From the NCBI GenBank assembly GCA_937138625.1, contig CAKZPF010000004.1, positions 372,001-436,000 of the forward strand: 64,000 bases of DNA. The letters are read 5' to 3'. The stretch comes from an uncultured Caulobacteraceae bacterium (GTDB lineage Bacteria > Pseudomonadota > Alphaproteobacteria > Caulobacterales > Caulobacteraceae). The notes below the pieces were generated by a model. It was given only the letters and a program-made list of their open reading frames with translations, did not search any database and was not told where the DNA came from. Made by a program: the position numbers and the translations under genes. Below, one piece after another: positions 35,377 to 45,653 of the stretch; within the stretch, counting starts at the first letter, position 1; the number at the start of each line of letters is the position of its first letter.

Positions 35377-36569
35377 GCACCTCGGCCGGGGATGCGCTGC
35401 CCCTGTTAGAAACCGCGTTATCAGCGACCTGCCCTCACCTCATTTCCACCTCAGGACCAGTGATGTTGGCCGTTTCCGGCGGTTCGGACTCCGTGGCGCT
35501 GCTGCGCCTGTGGGCTCAGTCTGCGTTCGCGGCAAAGACCCAAGCCCATGTGGTCAGCATCGATCATGGCTTGCGGCCTGAAGGGAAGGCCGAATGTGCC
35601 TTTGTGGCCGACATTTGCGAGGACCTGGGCTTGCCGCATCTGACCAAGATCTGGTCTGGACCTTACCCTCAGACCGGTCTGCAGGCCGCGGCCCGCCAAG
35701 CCCGCCACCGCCTGCTGGCCCAAGCGGCGCAAAACATCGGTGCCCACAGCATCCTGTTGGCCCACACCCAAGACGACCAAGCCGAAACCGTTTGGATGCG
35801 CAGCCAAGCCGGCAGTGGGCTTTATGGCTTTGGCGCCATTGCGCCCCTTGCGCCCTCGCCGATTTTCCCGGAAGGGCGCGGGCTACAGCTTGTGCGGCCG
35901 TTGCTGGGTCTACGCCGCGAGGCTTTGCGGCAGTATCTGCGCAGTCATCACCAAAACTGGCGGGACGACCCCAGCAATCATGATTTGCGTTTCCGGCGCA
36001 TCCAAGCCCGTCAAGCCTTGGCCCAGGCTGCTGACAAAGGCCGCGATCTGGTGCCTGCCCTTGCCACACTGGGAGACCGGATCGCCGCTTGGGATCGGGC
36101 GGGATGGCAAGCGGCTGGTCGTTTGGCGTTGCGGTGTGTGACCTCCGAGGGCACGGCCTTGACGCTCCACACCACGGCCTATCTCAGTGCGCCGCCGCCC
36201 GTGAGACACAAACTGCTTCAGGCCCTGAGCCTGTGTTTGGCCCACCGACACCGGGCGGCACCCTGGCCGCGTGTGGCGGGCTTGGACTGTCAGATCGCTC
36301 AGGGGCAATTGAGTATAGCCACACTGGGGGGCTGCCAGTTCAAACGCCAAGGGCCCAACACCTTGATCACCCAAGAAACGGGCCGGGTCTCCACCCAATA
36401 CCGAGATCAGCCCTTTGATGCTGTGCGCTTTCAAACCCGCACGGAACTGCCCAAAGGTCTGCTGGAAACCATCATGGATCCAGAGCAACACCGCAAAGAC
36501 TTGCCAGGGCCTGGACATTTGCCCCATAAACCCCCATCTGTTTCTTTCGAGAACACTGACGAGGTCTGA
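35373..36569 (+). CDS. tilS: tRNA(Ile)-lysidine synthase
   Basis: Converts C34 of the AUA-reading tRNA-Ile to lysidine. 398 residues with the ATP P-loop AVSGGSDSVALL, the SIDHGLRPEG strand and AHTQDDQAETVWMR. The N-terminal catalytic domain is clear; the C-terminal domain is less conserved. ATGA overlap with cpoB and followed six bases later by ftsH. Confidence 0.92.
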   Translation: MSTSAGDALPLLETALSATCPHLISTSGPVMLAVSGGSDSVALLRLWAQSAFAAKTQAHVVSIDHGLRPEGKAECAFVADICEDLGLPHLTKIWSGPYPQTGLQAAARQARHRLLAQAAQNIGAHSILLAHTQDDQAETVWMRSQAGSGLYGFGAIAPLAPSPIFPEGRGLQLVRPLLGLRREALRQYLRSHHQNWRDDPSNHDLRFRRIQARQALAQAADKGRDLVPALATLGDRIAAWDRAGWQAAGRLALRCVTSEGTALTLHTTAYLSAPPPVRHKLLQALSLCLAHRHRAAPWPRVAGLDCQIAQGQLSIATLGGCQFKRQGPNTLITQETGRVSTQYRDQPFDAVRFQTRTELPKGLLETIMDPEQHRKDLPGPGHLPHKPPSVSFENTDEV

Positions 36570-36575
36570 ACGCCG

Positions 36576-38507
36576 ATGAATATGCGCCATTTGATGTTTT
36601 GGGGACTGGCTTTGGTTTTGCTGGTCATGTTGTTCAATGTGCTGCAAGGCCCTGGCGCGGGATCCGGCGCGCAGGAGCTGTCATATTCCGACCTGTTGGC
36701 CAAGGCTGACAGCGGACAGATCGCCAGCGTCAACATCAAAGGCGAGCAAATCACCGCCGAAGGGGCCAATGGCGATCGTTTTTATGCCTTCGCGCCCCCA
36801 AACCCTACGGACCTGGTGCCGCGCCTTGAGGCCAAGGGCGTTGAAATCAAGGCCACACCGCTTGCCGGTCAGCGCACCTTCATGGACATTCTGATCGGCT
36901 GGTTCCCGATGCTGTTGCTGATTGGCGTCTGGATCTTTTTCATGCGTCAAATGCAAGGCGCCGGCGGCAAGGCCATGAGCTTTGGCAAATCCAAGGCCCG
37001 CCTGCTGGACGAAAAGCGCGGACGTGTGACCTTTGATGATGTGGCCGGCATTGACGAAGCCAAAGACGAGCTGAATGAAATTGTCGACTTTTTGAAAGAC
37101 CCCGGCAAATTCCAACGTCTGGGTGGCAAAATCCCAAAGGGGGCCCTGTTGGTGGGCCCGCCAGGCACTGGTAAAACCCTGTTGGCGCGTGCCATTGCCG
37201 GTGAAGCCAATGTGCCGTTTTTCTCGATTTCCGGTTCGGATTTTGTCGAGATGTTTGTCGGCGTTGGGGCCGCGCGTGTGCGGGACATGTTTGACCAAGC
37301 CAAGAAAAATGCACCCTGCATCATTTTCATCGACGAGATTGATGCGGTGGGACGTCACCGGGGTGCTGGTCTTGGGGGTGGCAATGACGAACGTGAGCAA
37401 ACCCTGAACCAATTGCTGGTGGAGATGGATGGTTTCGAAAGCAACGAAGGCATCATTCTGGTCGCCGCCACCAACCGCCCCGATGTTCTGGACCCGGCCC
37501 TGTTGCGTCCTGGCCGTTTTGATCGCCAAATCGTGGTGCCCAATCCCGACATCAATGGTCGCGAAAAGATTCTGAAAATTCACATGCGCAACACCCCGCT
37601 GGCCAGTGATGTGGAAGCCCGCATTTTGGCCCGCGGCACACCTGGGTTTTCCGGTGCAGATCTCGCCAACTTGGTCAATGAGGCCGCTTTGATCGCTGCC
37701 CGTCGTGGCCGCAAGAATGTGGGCATGGATGACTTTGAAACCGCCAAAGATAAGATCATGTTAGGGGCGGAGCGGCGCTCGATGGCCATGACCGAAGATG
37801 AGAAAAAACTGACCGCCTATCACGAAGGGGGGCATGCCATTGTGGCGCTGAACGTGCCGTCCTCGGATCCTGTGCACAAGGCCACCATCATCCCCCGTGG
37901 ACGTGCGCTCGGCCTGGTGCTGCAATTGCCCGAGCGGGATCAGATCAGCATGAATTACGAGCAAATGACCTCGCGCTTGGCCATTTTGGCTGGGGGCCGC
38001 GTGGCCGAGGAAATGATTTTTGGCAAAGAGAAAATCACCTCAGGTGCCGCTAGCGACATCGAGCAGGCCACAAAACTGGCCCGCGCCATGATCACCCGTT
38101 GGGGCTATTCCGATGATCTGGGACCCGTGGCCTATGGCGAAAACCAAGAAGAGGTTTTCCTGGGTCATTCCGTTTCGCGCTCGCAAAACATGTCCGAGCA
38201 AACGGCGCAAATGATCGATGCCGAAATCCGCCGCCTGGTGGATGATGGCTTTGAAAAGGCCCGCAAGATCCTGAAGAGCAAAAAGAAGGATCTCGAAACT
38301 CTCGCAAAGGCGCTGCTTGAGTATGAAACCCTGTCGGGAGATGAGATCGTCGCCCTCTTGAAAGATGGCACCGTGCCCGAGCGGGAACGCGCCGCAGAGA
38401 AGAAAACCCGCAAGCGCGCCGCCGTGCCCAAGGTAAAAACCAAAACCGAGACCAAAGACAGCTCCAAATCCAGCGACGATAAAACCCCACCCGAAGCGGA
38501 GGCATAA
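36576..38507 (+). CDS. ftsH: ATP-dependent zinc metalloprotease FtsH
   Basis: 643 residues: two membrane helices (about 4-24 and 108-126) flanking a short periplasmic domain, AAA+ module with Walker A GPPGTGKT near residue 194, Walker [12 protein letters not shown] region, then zinc motif HEGGH at 416-420. The C-terminal tail is highly charged (Lys/Asp/Ser). It degrades membrane proteins and, in many bacteria, RpoH and LpxC; rpoH is also in this window (47672). Confidence 0.96.
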   Translation: MNMRHLMFWGLALVLLVMLFNVLQGPGAGSGAQELSYSDLLAKADSGQIASVNIKGEQITAEGANGDRFYAFAPPNPTDLVPRLEAKGVEIKATPLAGQRTFMDILIGWFPMLLLIGVWIFFMRQMQGAGGKAMSFGKSKARLLDEKRGRVTFDDVAGIDEAKDELNEIVDFLKDPGKFQRLGGKIPKGALLVGPPGTGKTLLARAIAGEANVPFFSISGSDFVEMFVGVGAARVRDMFDQAKKNAPCIIFIDEIDAVGRHRGAGLGGGNDEREQTLNQLLVEMDGFESNEGIILVAATNRPDVLDPALLRPGRFDRQIVVPNPDINGREKILKIHMRNTPLASDVEARILARGTPGFSGADLANLVNEAALIAARRGRKNVGMDDFETAKDKIMLGAERRSMAMTEDEKKLTAYHEGGHAIVALNVPSSDPVHKATIIPRGRALGLVLQLPERDQISMNYEQMTSRLAILAGGRVAEEMIFGKEKITSGAASDIEQATKLARAMITRWGYSDDLGPVAYGENQEEVFLGHSVSRSQNMSEQTAQMIDAEIRRLVDDGFEKARKILKSKKKDLETLAKALLEYETLSGDEIVALLKDGTVPERERAAEKKTRKRAAVPKVKTKTETKDSSKSSDDKTPPEAEA

Positions 38508-38528
38508 ATCCCCACGCTATGGGCCGGG

Positions 38529-39353
38529 TTGGATCTTTCACGCCCCCTGGTGATGGGGGTGGTCAATCTGACGCCTGATAGTTTTTCCGATGGTGGGGAT
38601 CACCAAACCCCCGATGCCGCATGTCATCATGCCCATCAGTTGATCAAGGACGGGGCGGCCATCCTGGACCTGGGGGCCGAGTCGACCCGCCCCCATGCCA
38701 CCCCGGTACCCCCCACAGAAGAACGGGCGCGTTTGTTACCTGTGCTGCAAGCTTTGGTGGCGGAGAGCCCCGGTGCCGATATAGGGGCCCATATATCTGT
38801 GGACACCCGCAATCCCGAAACCATTATCGCCGCGGCCAAGATCACACCGGTGATCTGGAACGATGTCACAGCCCTGACGCACCACCCCGACAGCGCCGCC
38901 GTGGCCGCCGACCTGGCTTGCCCTATCATTTTGATGCATGCGGGCCAGCATTTTCAGGGCATGCCCAGCCCGCCTGACAACTCCGACATTGTCCAGCAGG
39001 TTTGTGAGACGTTGTCGACGCGGGTCGACGTCGCCCTCGCGGCCGGTGTAAAGCCCGAGGCCATATGCCTTGATCCCGGCATTGGCTTTGGCAAAGGCAC
39101 CGAAGACAATTTGCGCCTTTTGCGGCATCTGGACCAACTGTTGGTCTTGGGATTCCCGGTTTTGGTGGGGGCCAGTCGTAAACGCTTCATCGACGCCCTC
39201 AGCCCCAGCCCCGAGGCCAAACGGCGGCTCGCGGGCAGTTTGGTCGCCCATCTGGCCGCCATCGCCGGGGGGGCACAGATCATCAGAACACATGACGTGT
39301 TTGAAACGCGACAGGCTGTGGCTGTGCATCAGGCTTTGCAGGCGATATCATGA
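38529..39353 (+). CDS. folP: Dihydropteroate synthase
   Basis: TIM-barrel enzyme of folate synthesis joining HMP-pterin pyrophosphate and p-aminobenzoate. 274 residues; VMGVVNLTPDSFSDGG near the N-terminus, LDLGAESTRPHA, SVDTRNPE, and LDPGIGFGK are present. The only in-frame start after the ftsH stop is TTG at 38529, without a clear ribosome site. thiD overlaps its stop (ATGA). Confidence 0.92.
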   Translation: MDLSRPLVMGVVNLTPDSFSDGGDHQTPDAACHHAHQLIKDGAAILDLGAESTRPHATPVPPTEERARLLPVLQALVAESPGADIGAHISVDTRNPETIIAAAKITPVIWNDVTALTHHPDSAAVAADLACPIILMHAGQHFQGMPSPPDNSDIVQQVCETLSTRVDVALAAGVKPEAICLDPGIGFGKGTEDNLRLLRHLDQLLVLGFPVLVGASRKRFIDALSPSPEAKRRLAGSLVAHLAAIAGGAQIIRTHDVFETRQAVAVHQALQAIS

Positions 39354-40159
39354 CCGGCCGGGTGCTGATCATTGCGGGCTCGGACAGTGGCGGGGGCGCC
39401 GGCATCCAAGCCGACATCAAAACCGTCACCATAATGGGCGGCTATGCCGCCACAGCGGTCACAGCAATTACTGTGCAAAATACTTTAGGGGTTTCTGATA
39501 TTCACCCCATTCCCACATCCATCATCCGGGGGCAAATTCGTGCCGTGTTGGATGACCTGGGAGCCGACGCGATCAAAATCGGTATGCTGGGCACGGCCGA
39601 GATCATCACCGGGGTTGCCGAGGACTTGAGGTCTGTTGATATCCCCATCGTGCTTGATCCTGTGATGGTGGCCAAGGGGGGAAGCGCCCTATTGGACCCA
39701 GATGCGATCGAGAGTTTGAAACGTCAGCTGTTGCCCATGGCCGCCGTGCTGACGCCGAACCTGCCGGAAGCCGAGGCCCTGTTGAATCGGTCTTTGACGA
39801 CCAAAGACGATATCCTCACCGCGGGTCACGATCTGTTGACCCTTGGCCCCAAAGCCGTTGTCATGAAAGGCGGTCACGGCACGGGGAACACCGTACAAGA
39901 CTGGCTGATCACACGACAGGGCAACACGGTTGTGGAACATCCGCGATTGTACACCCGTCACACCCATGGCACGGGCTGCACCTTTGCCGCAGCCTTGGCG
40001 ACAGGGTTGGCGCGTGGCGCGACGCTTGCCGACAGTCTTAATCAGGCCGCCGCGTTTGTTCATCAGGCGATCCGCCATGCACCCGGCCTGGGAGCGGGCC
40101 CGGGACCATTGGGCCATAACTGGTCCCTGGTCGATCCGGCCGCAACCGCCACTGACTGA
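39350..40159 (+). CDS. thiD: Hydroxymethylpyrimidine (phosphate) kinase
   Basis: Ribokinase fold, 269 residues: IAGSDSGGGAGIQADIK at the start, LDPVMVAKGGSALL, GGHGTG and HTHGTGCTFAAALA with the catalytic Gly-Thr-Gly-Cys site. Phosphorylates HMP and HMP-P for thiamine synthesis. Its last 122 bases overlap the 3' end of the convergent DMT transporter. Confidence 0.93.
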   Translation: MTGRVLIIAGSDSGGGAGIQADIKTVTIMGGYAATAVTAITVQNTLGVSDIHPIPTSIIRGQIRAVLDDLGADAIKIGMLGTAEIITGVAEDLRSVDIPIVLDPVMVAKGGSALLDPDAIESLKRQLLPMAAVLTPNLPEAEALLNRSLTTKDDILTAGHDLLTLGPKAVVMKGGHGTGNTVQDWLITRQGNTVVEHPRLYTRHTHGTGCTFAAALATGLARGATLADSLNQAAAFVHQAIRHAPGLGAGPGPLGHNWSLVDPAATATD

Positions 40160-41030
40160 TGGCAATGCCCAGCAGAATCAAAGCTAAGGCCCCAAAGGCC
40201 CGCCCCGGCAACTGCTCGCCTAAAAACCAGGCGCCAAAGGCCACAGCCCAAAAGGGAATGATGTAATTCACCGTTGTGGCAAACAGCGCCGATGTACGAG
40301 AGATCAACCAAATCAAACTGACCGAACCCAAAGCGGTTGCCCCCAACCCCAACGCCATCACCGCCGCCAAAGCCTCGGGCACCACAGGGCCCGTAAACAC
40401 GGGAAACACCACAAAGAGCGGCAGCGACATGATCGCGGCCGCCAAACTGGTGCCTGTGGCCACGAGCCAAGGGTCCATTCGCGGCATCCGGCGGGTCAGC
40501 ATCGAGTTGATGGCATAAGACACCGCCACCACCAAGACCATCAGTTGCGCCCACAAACGCGGGCCACCCAGTTGCTGGAAGATCTCAACGCCCACCAAAA
40601 TGGCCACCCCCGCAAACCCGACACTGATGCCAATGGCCTTGGGCAAGGTCCAGTGCTCGCCGCGCAAAAAATAAGGTGCCACAATGGCCACAAACATCGG
40701 CGTGGTGGCGTTCAAAATCGCCGCCATGCCCGATGAGATCACTTGCTCGGAACTGTTCAACAGGGTGAAGGGCAAGGTACAACCAAAGCCCCCCATAGCC
40801 ACCACCCAGCCCCAAAATGGATCGGGGCGTGGCCACACAGGCGGCAAGCGTTTGCCCTTGATCATCAGCACCATCAGCAATACGCCCGCCGCAATGGCCG
40901 TTCGGGACGCCGTGATGGCCGCTGGCGAAAAGCTTATGAGCGCCCATTTGATCAAGGTGAAAGACCCGGCCCACAAGATGGACAGGCCAAACAAAACCAA
41001 CCAATCCAACCATGTGGGGTGTTGCGGCAT
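40038..41030 (-). CDS. EamA-family drug/metabolite exporter
   Basis: 330 residues with ten predicted membrane helices in two EamA repeats (first helix LVLFGLSILWAGSFTLIKWA, last LALILLGIAIS). Such proteins export metabolites or small toxic molecules; the substrate is not predictable. Start at 41030 (MPQHPTW) chosen because the stretch before it is not membrane-like. After the tenth helix a 35-residue Pro/Gly/Arg tail is encoded by sequence that is thiD on the other strand; it looks like a read-through extension. Confidence 0.85.
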   Translation of the reverse strand: MPQHPTWLDWLVLFGLSILWAGSFTLIKWALISFSPAAITASRTAIAAGVLLMVLMIKGKRLPPVWPRPDPFWGWVVAMGGFGCTLPFTLLNSSEQVISSGMAAILNATTPMFVAIVAPYFLRGEHWTLPKAIGISVGFAGVAILVGVEIFQQLGGPRLWAQLMVLVVAVSYAINSMLTRRMPRMDPWLVATGTSLAAAIMSLPLFVVFPVFTGPVVPEALAAVMALGLGATALGSVSLIWLISRTSALFATTVNYIIPFWAVAFGAWFLGEQLPGRAFGALALILLGIAISQWRLRPDRPGTSYGPMVPGPLPGRVHGGSPDEQTRRPD

Positions 41031-41150
41031 TTGAAACCTTTGCGAGCGCGACGTGACCCTGCCCATAGCTTGTCTGACTTGCCATGGCCAGCACAATTGT
41101 GATCTGGTGCCAAATGGATCATCAGCCCTTGAGGAACCAGGGAGGTTCAT

Positions 41151-41714
41151 ATGTCTCGCAAAGTCTTCACCCGTCTTTTGGCCGCCTTCGGCTTGGCCTC
41201 CACGCCCGCGATTGCCGCCGCGCCCGCCAGTGTGGACGCGATCAAATTTGTCGGCATTGACGGCCAAGATTTGCCGCTATCAAGCTTTGCGGGCCAAGTG
41301 GTGTTGGTGGTCAACACGGCCTCGAAATGTGGCTTCACCAAACAGTATGATGGCTTGCAGACATTGTGGGAAACTTACAAGGATCAAGGCTTGGTGGTTT
41401 TGGGAGTGCCCTCAAACGATTTCGGTAACCAGGAGCCCGGCACCAACGCCGAGATCAAAACCTTTTGTACGGTCAATTTCAACGTTACCTTTCCCATGAC
41501 GCAAAAGGTCTCGGTCAAGGGGGCGGATGCCCACCCCTTTTATCAATGGTCAAAGGCGCAGCTGGGACGCGATGGGGTGCCGGGGTGGAACTTTCACAAA
41601 ATTCTAATCGGTCGGGATGGTCAGGCACTTGATGGGTTTGGCTCCATGACCAAGCCCAATGCCAAACGCCTGCGCCAAGCCATTGAAGCGGCCTTGGCCC
41701 AGTCCGCTCCCTAA
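41151..41714 (+). CDS. Exported glutathione peroxidase (Cys type)
   Basis: 187 residues. The N-terminus is a signal peptide (cleavage about residue 23), followed by the GPx fold: VNTASKCGFTKQY with peroxidatic Cys60 in place of selenocysteine, then FPMTQK and WNFHKILI with the catalytic Trp and Asn. Bacterial members often use thioredoxin instead of glutathione. It diverges from the EamA gene and precedes serC by 14 bp. Confidence 0.9.
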   Translation: MSRKVFTRLLAAFGLASTPAIAAAPASVDAIKFVGIDGQDLPLSSFAGQVVLVVNTASKCGFTKQYDGLQTLWETYKDQGLVVLGVPSNDFGNQEPGTNAEIKTFCTVNFNVTFPMTQKVSVKGADAHPFYQWSKAQLGRDGVPGWNFHKILIGRDGQALDGFGSMTKPNAKRLRQAIEAALAQSAP

Positions 41715-41728
41715 ACCGGCGACAGATC

Positions 41729-42829
41729 ATGAGCACCCCACTCGCGTCATTACGAAAACCCCAACGCCCGTATTTTTCATCCGGCCCCACCGTCAAACCG
41801 GTGGGCTGGTCGCCCCAGGCGGTGGCGGAACGTTTTCCGCTGGGTCGCACTCACCGCGCGCCCCCGTGCCAGGCCTTGCTGGACGAAGCCCGTGCCCGCA
41901 CCCATGCGATGCTGAACCTGCCCGATGACTATGTGCTGATGCTGACACCAGGCTCGGCGACCGGTGCATTGGAAATGGCCCTGTGGAATCTGCTGGGTCC
42001 CCTTGAGGCCGATGTGTTGGCCGCCGATCCCTTTGGCCACAATTGGGCTCAGGACGGGCGCAGCCTGTTGGGCGATCGCGCCCATGTGCACACAGCTTCG
42101 GATTTTTCCGTGCCGTCTCTTGGGGCCCTGCATCCAAAGCGAGATGGGTTGATGGTGGTCAACGCCACGCCCACGGGCACCTGGCAACTGCCGCCCGCCC
42201 GCGCAGCCGATGACCCGGGCCTGAGCATGGTCGATATCACTTCGGCCGCTTTCCTGCATGATTTTGACTGGTCGACGATCGATGTGGCCGGCTTTTCCTG
42301 GCAAAAGGCCCTGGGCGGCGAAGCCCAACACGGGATGCTGATCCTCAGTCCCAAAGCTCTGGCGCGTCTTGAAGCCGGACCCTATCGCCCCTTGCCCAAG
42401 ATGATGACCATGCGTCCTGAATATTTGCGCGGTTTGGCCGTGAACACGCCCTCGTTCCTGGCGGTGGCCGATTGGCTATGGCTGTTGGATTGGGCCGAGG
42501 GGCTGGGCGGGCTTCACGCCTTGATGGCTCGCACCCGGGCCAATGCACAACATGTAAGCGAGGCCATTGAGAACTCCAAGCATTGGCAGTTTGCCGTGGA
42601 GCCGGATCATCGCTCGAACATATCCATGACCCTGACCTTGAAAGATGGCGGCGACCGAGAGACCTACCAAACCTTGGCCAAGCGTCTGGCGGATGCGGGG
42701 GCGGGGTTTGATCTGATGGGGCACCGCAAGGCCGCGCCCTGCCTGCGCATTTGGTGCGGCCCCACCGTCGAGGCCGAGGACATTCAAGCCTTGATGCCCT
42801 GGTTCGATTGGGCGGTGGAGAACACATGA
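41729..42829 (+). CDS. serC: Phosphoserine aminotransferase (TIGR01365 type)
   Basis: PLP enzyme making phosphoserine from 3-phosphohydroxypyruvate. 366 residues; begins with the family pattern KPQRPYFSSGPTVKP (residues 10-24) and has the PLP lysine Lys193 in FSWQKALGGEAQHG, the signature of the alphaproteobacterial-archaeal form. Followed by an exported creatininase-like gene with an ATGA overlap; serA is not in view. Confidence 0.92.
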   Translation: MSTPLASLRKPQRPYFSSGPTVKPVGWSPQAVAERFPLGRTHRAPPCQALLDEARARTHAMLNLPDDYVLMLTPGSATGALEMALWNLLGPLEADVLAADPFGHNWAQDGRSLLGDRAHVHTASDFSVPSLGALHPKRDGLMVVNATPTGTWQLPPARAADDPGLSMVDITSAAFLHDFDWSTIDVAGFSWQKALGGEAQHGMLILSPKALARLEAGPYRPLPKMMTMRPEYLRGLAVNTPSFLAVADWLWLLDWAEGLGGLHALMARTRANAQHVSEAIENSKHWQFAVEPDHRSNISMTLTLKDGGDRETYQTLAKRLADAGAGFDLMGHRKAAPCLRIWCGPTVEAEDIQALMPWFDWAVENT

Positions 42830-43581
42830 TCGCACGCATGGTGTTGGCGTTGGGGCTGCTGTTGCCCCTGCAGGTTTGGGCAAGCCCGTCATCGCCTGTG
42901 CATTGGGCCGATCTGACTGGCCCGCAGCTCCAGGTTGCCATTGAGCAAGGCTACACACAGGTCATCCTGCCCACGGCGGGGATTGAGCACAACGGCCCCG
43001 ATCTGCCATTGGATAAGCACAAACACATAGTCAGCAAAGCCGCCGAAGAACTGGCCACCCGGCTGGGCAAGACTCTGGTGGCCCCGGTCATTGAGTTTGT
43101 ACCCGAGGGCGATATCTCAACCCGGTCAGGTCACATGGGCCTCACCGGCACCATCAGTGCACGACCTGAAACTTTCGAAGCCCTGTTGCGCGACACCATC
43201 GAAAGCCTGCTGGCCCATGGCATCACCAGCGTCATAATGATCGGGGATTCTGCCGGCAATCAGGTTGGGCAAGCCCGCGTGGCCAAGGCCTTACAGGCGC
43301 GACACCCTGACGTCCAAATTTTGCACTGTGGTTTTTATTATAACAACCCATGGCAAGCCCAATGGCTGGCCCGGCGCCGTTTGTCCTCGCCTGGCGCGTT
43401 CGATCATGCCGGCTTTGCTGATCAAGCCGAGTATGCCTTTGTCAGCAAAACGGGACCGACGCCTATACAAGCCCTTGGCGCAGGCCTGCTGGAAATCAAA
43501 GTCCAAGCGGCCATGTATGATTTGAATCGCCGAGGCCTAAAGGGCAGATCCACTATCGACAGACTCAGAGACAATCGGTAA
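42826..43581 (+). CDS. Exported creatininase-family protein
   Basis: 251 residues with a signal peptide of about 19 residues (LLLPLQVWA). Creatininase-fold motifs: TAGIEHNGPDLPLDKH, then EGDISTRSGHMGLTG and IGDSAGNQ. The consensus Asp of the first metal motif is His in this branch, as in other exported members. True creatininases are cytoplasmic amidohydrolases; this group is uncharacterised. Coupled to serC by ATGA overlap but probably unrelated to serine synthesis. Confidence 0.8.
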   Translation: MIARMVLALGLLLPLQVWASPSSPVHWADLTGPQLQVAIEQGYTQVILPTAGIEHNGPDLPLDKHKHIVSKAAEELATRLGKTLVAPVIEFVPEGDISTRSGHMGLTGTISARPETFEALLRDTIESLLAHGITSVIMIGDSAGNQVGQARVAKALQARHPDVQILHCGFYYNNPWQAQWLARRRLSSPGAFDHAGFADQAEYAFVSKTGPTPIQALGAGLLEIKVQAAMYDLNRRGLKGRSTIDRLRDNR

Positions 43582-43615
43582 AGTCGCGCGGTTTTTGCAC
43601 ACTGGGGAGTTGAAA

Positions 43616-44215
43616 ATGCGCAAACTGATGATGGCCGCTGCGGTGGCATTGGGCCTGTCCCTACCCGCGACCGCTGACGAATTGCGCCTGGGGGTCTATC
43701 AACATGATGTCGATGTGTTGGGCATCGGGGCCGCCGGCAAAGAAGACGGCCAAGATCTGGCCATCCAGTGGGATTTTGGCAAACCTGATGCCCTGAAACG
43801 CATTTGGAACCCCAGTGTGTTTGTGATGGGCAGTGTCAACCTGAAGGGGGATACCAATTTTGCCTCCACGGGTTTGGCGTGGGAATTCCGGCCAGATTGG
43901 TTCCATGACAATCTTTATTTCCGCCCCTCTTTTGGTTTGGCCATTCATGATGGCTATGCGGACCTGCCACCCGTTGACGCCAGCACCCAAACACCCGCCG
44001 AGGTGGCCCGCCGCGTGGCTCTGCGCGATACCGAAATTGAATTTGGCTCGCGGGTGTTGTTCCAAACCGCCTTTGCCTTTGGTTGGGATTTGGATGCCCA
44101 AAATGCCATCGAGCTTTCGTACCTGCACCTCAGCCATGGGCAAATTTTGGCCTCGGGCCCCAACGAAGGTCTGGACAATTTGGGCCTGCGGTACGTGCGT
44201 CGCTTTGGGCAATAG
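43616..44215 (+). CDS. pagL: PagL-type lipid A 3-O-deacylase
   Basis: Outer-membrane beta-barrel esterase removing the 3-O-acyl chain of lipid A. 199 residues with signal peptide to about residue 20. C-terminal catalytic segment SYLHLSHGQIL ... NEGLDNLGLRY fits His171, Ser173 and Glu184 in the positions of PagL His126, Ser128 and Glu140. GGGGAG precedes the ATG. PagL changes endotoxin recognition and outer membrane permeability. Confidence 0.85.
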   Translation: MRKLMMAAAVALGLSLPATADELRLGVYQHDVDVLGIGAAGKEDGQDLAIQWDFGKPDALKRIWNPSVFVMGSVNLKGDTNFASTGLAWEFRPDWFHDNLYFRPSFGLAIHDGYADLPPVDASTQTPAEVARRVALRDTEIEFGSRVLFQTAFAFGWDLDAQNAIELSYLHLSHGQILASGPNEGLDNLGLRYVRRFGQ

Positions 44216-44252
44216 TTTAATTTAGGAAACCCTAAACCACAGGATCAACAGA

Positions 44253-45542
44253 ATGTCGAGCACCGCCATTGTCGGCGCCCAGTGGGGCGATGAAGGCAAA
44301 GGAAAAATCGTAGACTGGCTGTCCGCCCAAGCGGACCTGATTGTGCGCTTTCAAGGGGGGCACAACGCGGGCCACACCTTGGTGATTGATGGCGTGACCT
44401 ACAAGCTGTCGCTGCTGCCATCGGGCGTGGTGCGGCCGGGCAAGGTCTCGATCATTGGCAATGGGGTTGTGGTGGACCCCTGGGCTTTGAAAGATGAAAT
44501 GGCGCGTCTGGCCGAGGCGGGCGTCACCATCACGCCTGAGAGCTTGCAAATTTCCGAAAGTGCTAGCCTGATCCTGCCCATTCATCGTGATCTTGATGGC
44601 GCCCGCGAAGGGGCCGCCACCAGTGGAGCCATCGGCACGACCAAGCGCGGCATCGGGCCAGCATACGAAGACAAGGTCGGGCGTCGGGCCATTCGGATGT
44701 ACGACCTGACCGATGAGGCCACGCTGCGCACCCGACTGCCAGCCTTGGTGGCCTATCACAATGGTTTGCGCGCAGGTTTTGGCCTGCCGGAGATTGATGA
44801 GAACCATCTGCTGCAAGCGCTCCTGGACATTGCCCCGCACATGATCCCCTATCTGGCGCCCGTGTGGCGGACCCTGCATACCGCCCGCCAACAGAACAAA
44901 CGCATTTTGTTTGAGGGCGCCCAGGGGGCCATGTTGGATGTGGACCATGGCACCTATCCGTATGTAACCTCTTCCAACACGGTGGCGGGCCAAGCCGCAG
45001 CCGGTTCAGGATCGGGCCCGGGGGACGTGGGACAGGTTTTGGGCCTGGTGAAAGCCTACACCACGCGAGTGGGCGAAGGCCCCTTCCCCACCGAGTTGCA
45101 AGATGACACCGGTCAGCGTTTGGGTGAGCGTGGCCACGAGTTTGGTACCGTCACAGGCCGTCAGCGGCGGTGCGGCTGGCTGGACGCTGTGATGGTGCGC
45201 CAAGCCGTCCAAACTGGCGGCATCACCGGCTTGGTCCTGACCAAGCTGGATGTGTTGGATGGGTTTGAGACCTTAAAAATTTGCACGGGCTATGAACTTG
45301 ACGGGGAAACCCTGGACTATTTGCCCGCGCGGGCTGACCTGCAGGCGCGCGTGAAACCTGTTTACGAGACCCTGCCAGGCTGGAGCGACAGCACCCATGG
45401 CATTCGTGACTGGGCCAAATTGCCGGCGGCGGCTCAGGCCTATGTGCTGCGCATTGAAGTCTTGACCGGTGCGCCCGTGGCCATTGTCTCCACCAGCCCC
45501 GAGCGCGAAGATGTCATCGTGCGGGGGCCCATATTTTCATAA
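44253..45542 (+). CDS. purA: Adenylosuccinate synthetase
   Basis: First step from IMP to AMP with GTP and Asp. 429 residues; starts [16 protein letters not shown], then [23 protein letters not shown], and [14 protein letters not shown] near residue 300. All catalytic motifs are in place. Confidence 0.97.
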   Translation: MSSTAIVGAQWGDEGKGKIVDWLSAQADLIVRFQGGHNAGHTLVIDGVTYKLSLLPSGVVRPGKVSIIGNGVVVDPWALKDEMARLAEAGVTITPESLQISESASLILPIHRDLDGAREGAATSGAIGTTKRGIGPAYEDKVGRRAIRMYDLTDEATLRTRLPALVAYHNGLRAGFGLPEIDENHLLQALLDIAPHMIPYLAPVWRTLHTARQQNKRILFEGAQGAMLDVDHGTYPYVTSSNTVAGQAAAGSGSGPGDVGQVLGLVKAYTTRVGEGPFPTELQDDTGQRLGERGHEFGTVTGRQRRCGWLDAVMVRQAVQTGGITGLVLTKLDVLDGFETLKICTGYELDGETLDYLPARADLQARVKPVYETLPGWSDSTHGIRDWAKLPAAAQAYVLRIEVLTGAPVAIVSTSPEREDVIVRGPIFS

Positions 45543-45604
45543 ACCACAGCTTTTTCTGACCCATACCCAACCTGATAGCCATTTTGGGGCTTGATTGTGA
45601 ATTT

Positions 45605-45632
45605 TTAATTCCTTAATGGGGAATTAATTTTT
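45605..45632 (+). other. AT-rich inverted repeat before the LysM-like/GNAT gene
   Basis: TTAATTCC (45605-45612) and GGAATTAA (45620-45627) with loop TTAATGG, followed by five T. It might be a weak terminator for purA or an operator for the gene at 45654. The 111-bp gap around it is AT-rich. Confidence 0.4.
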
Positions 45633-45653
45633 TAAACACCCCGGAGTTGGGAC

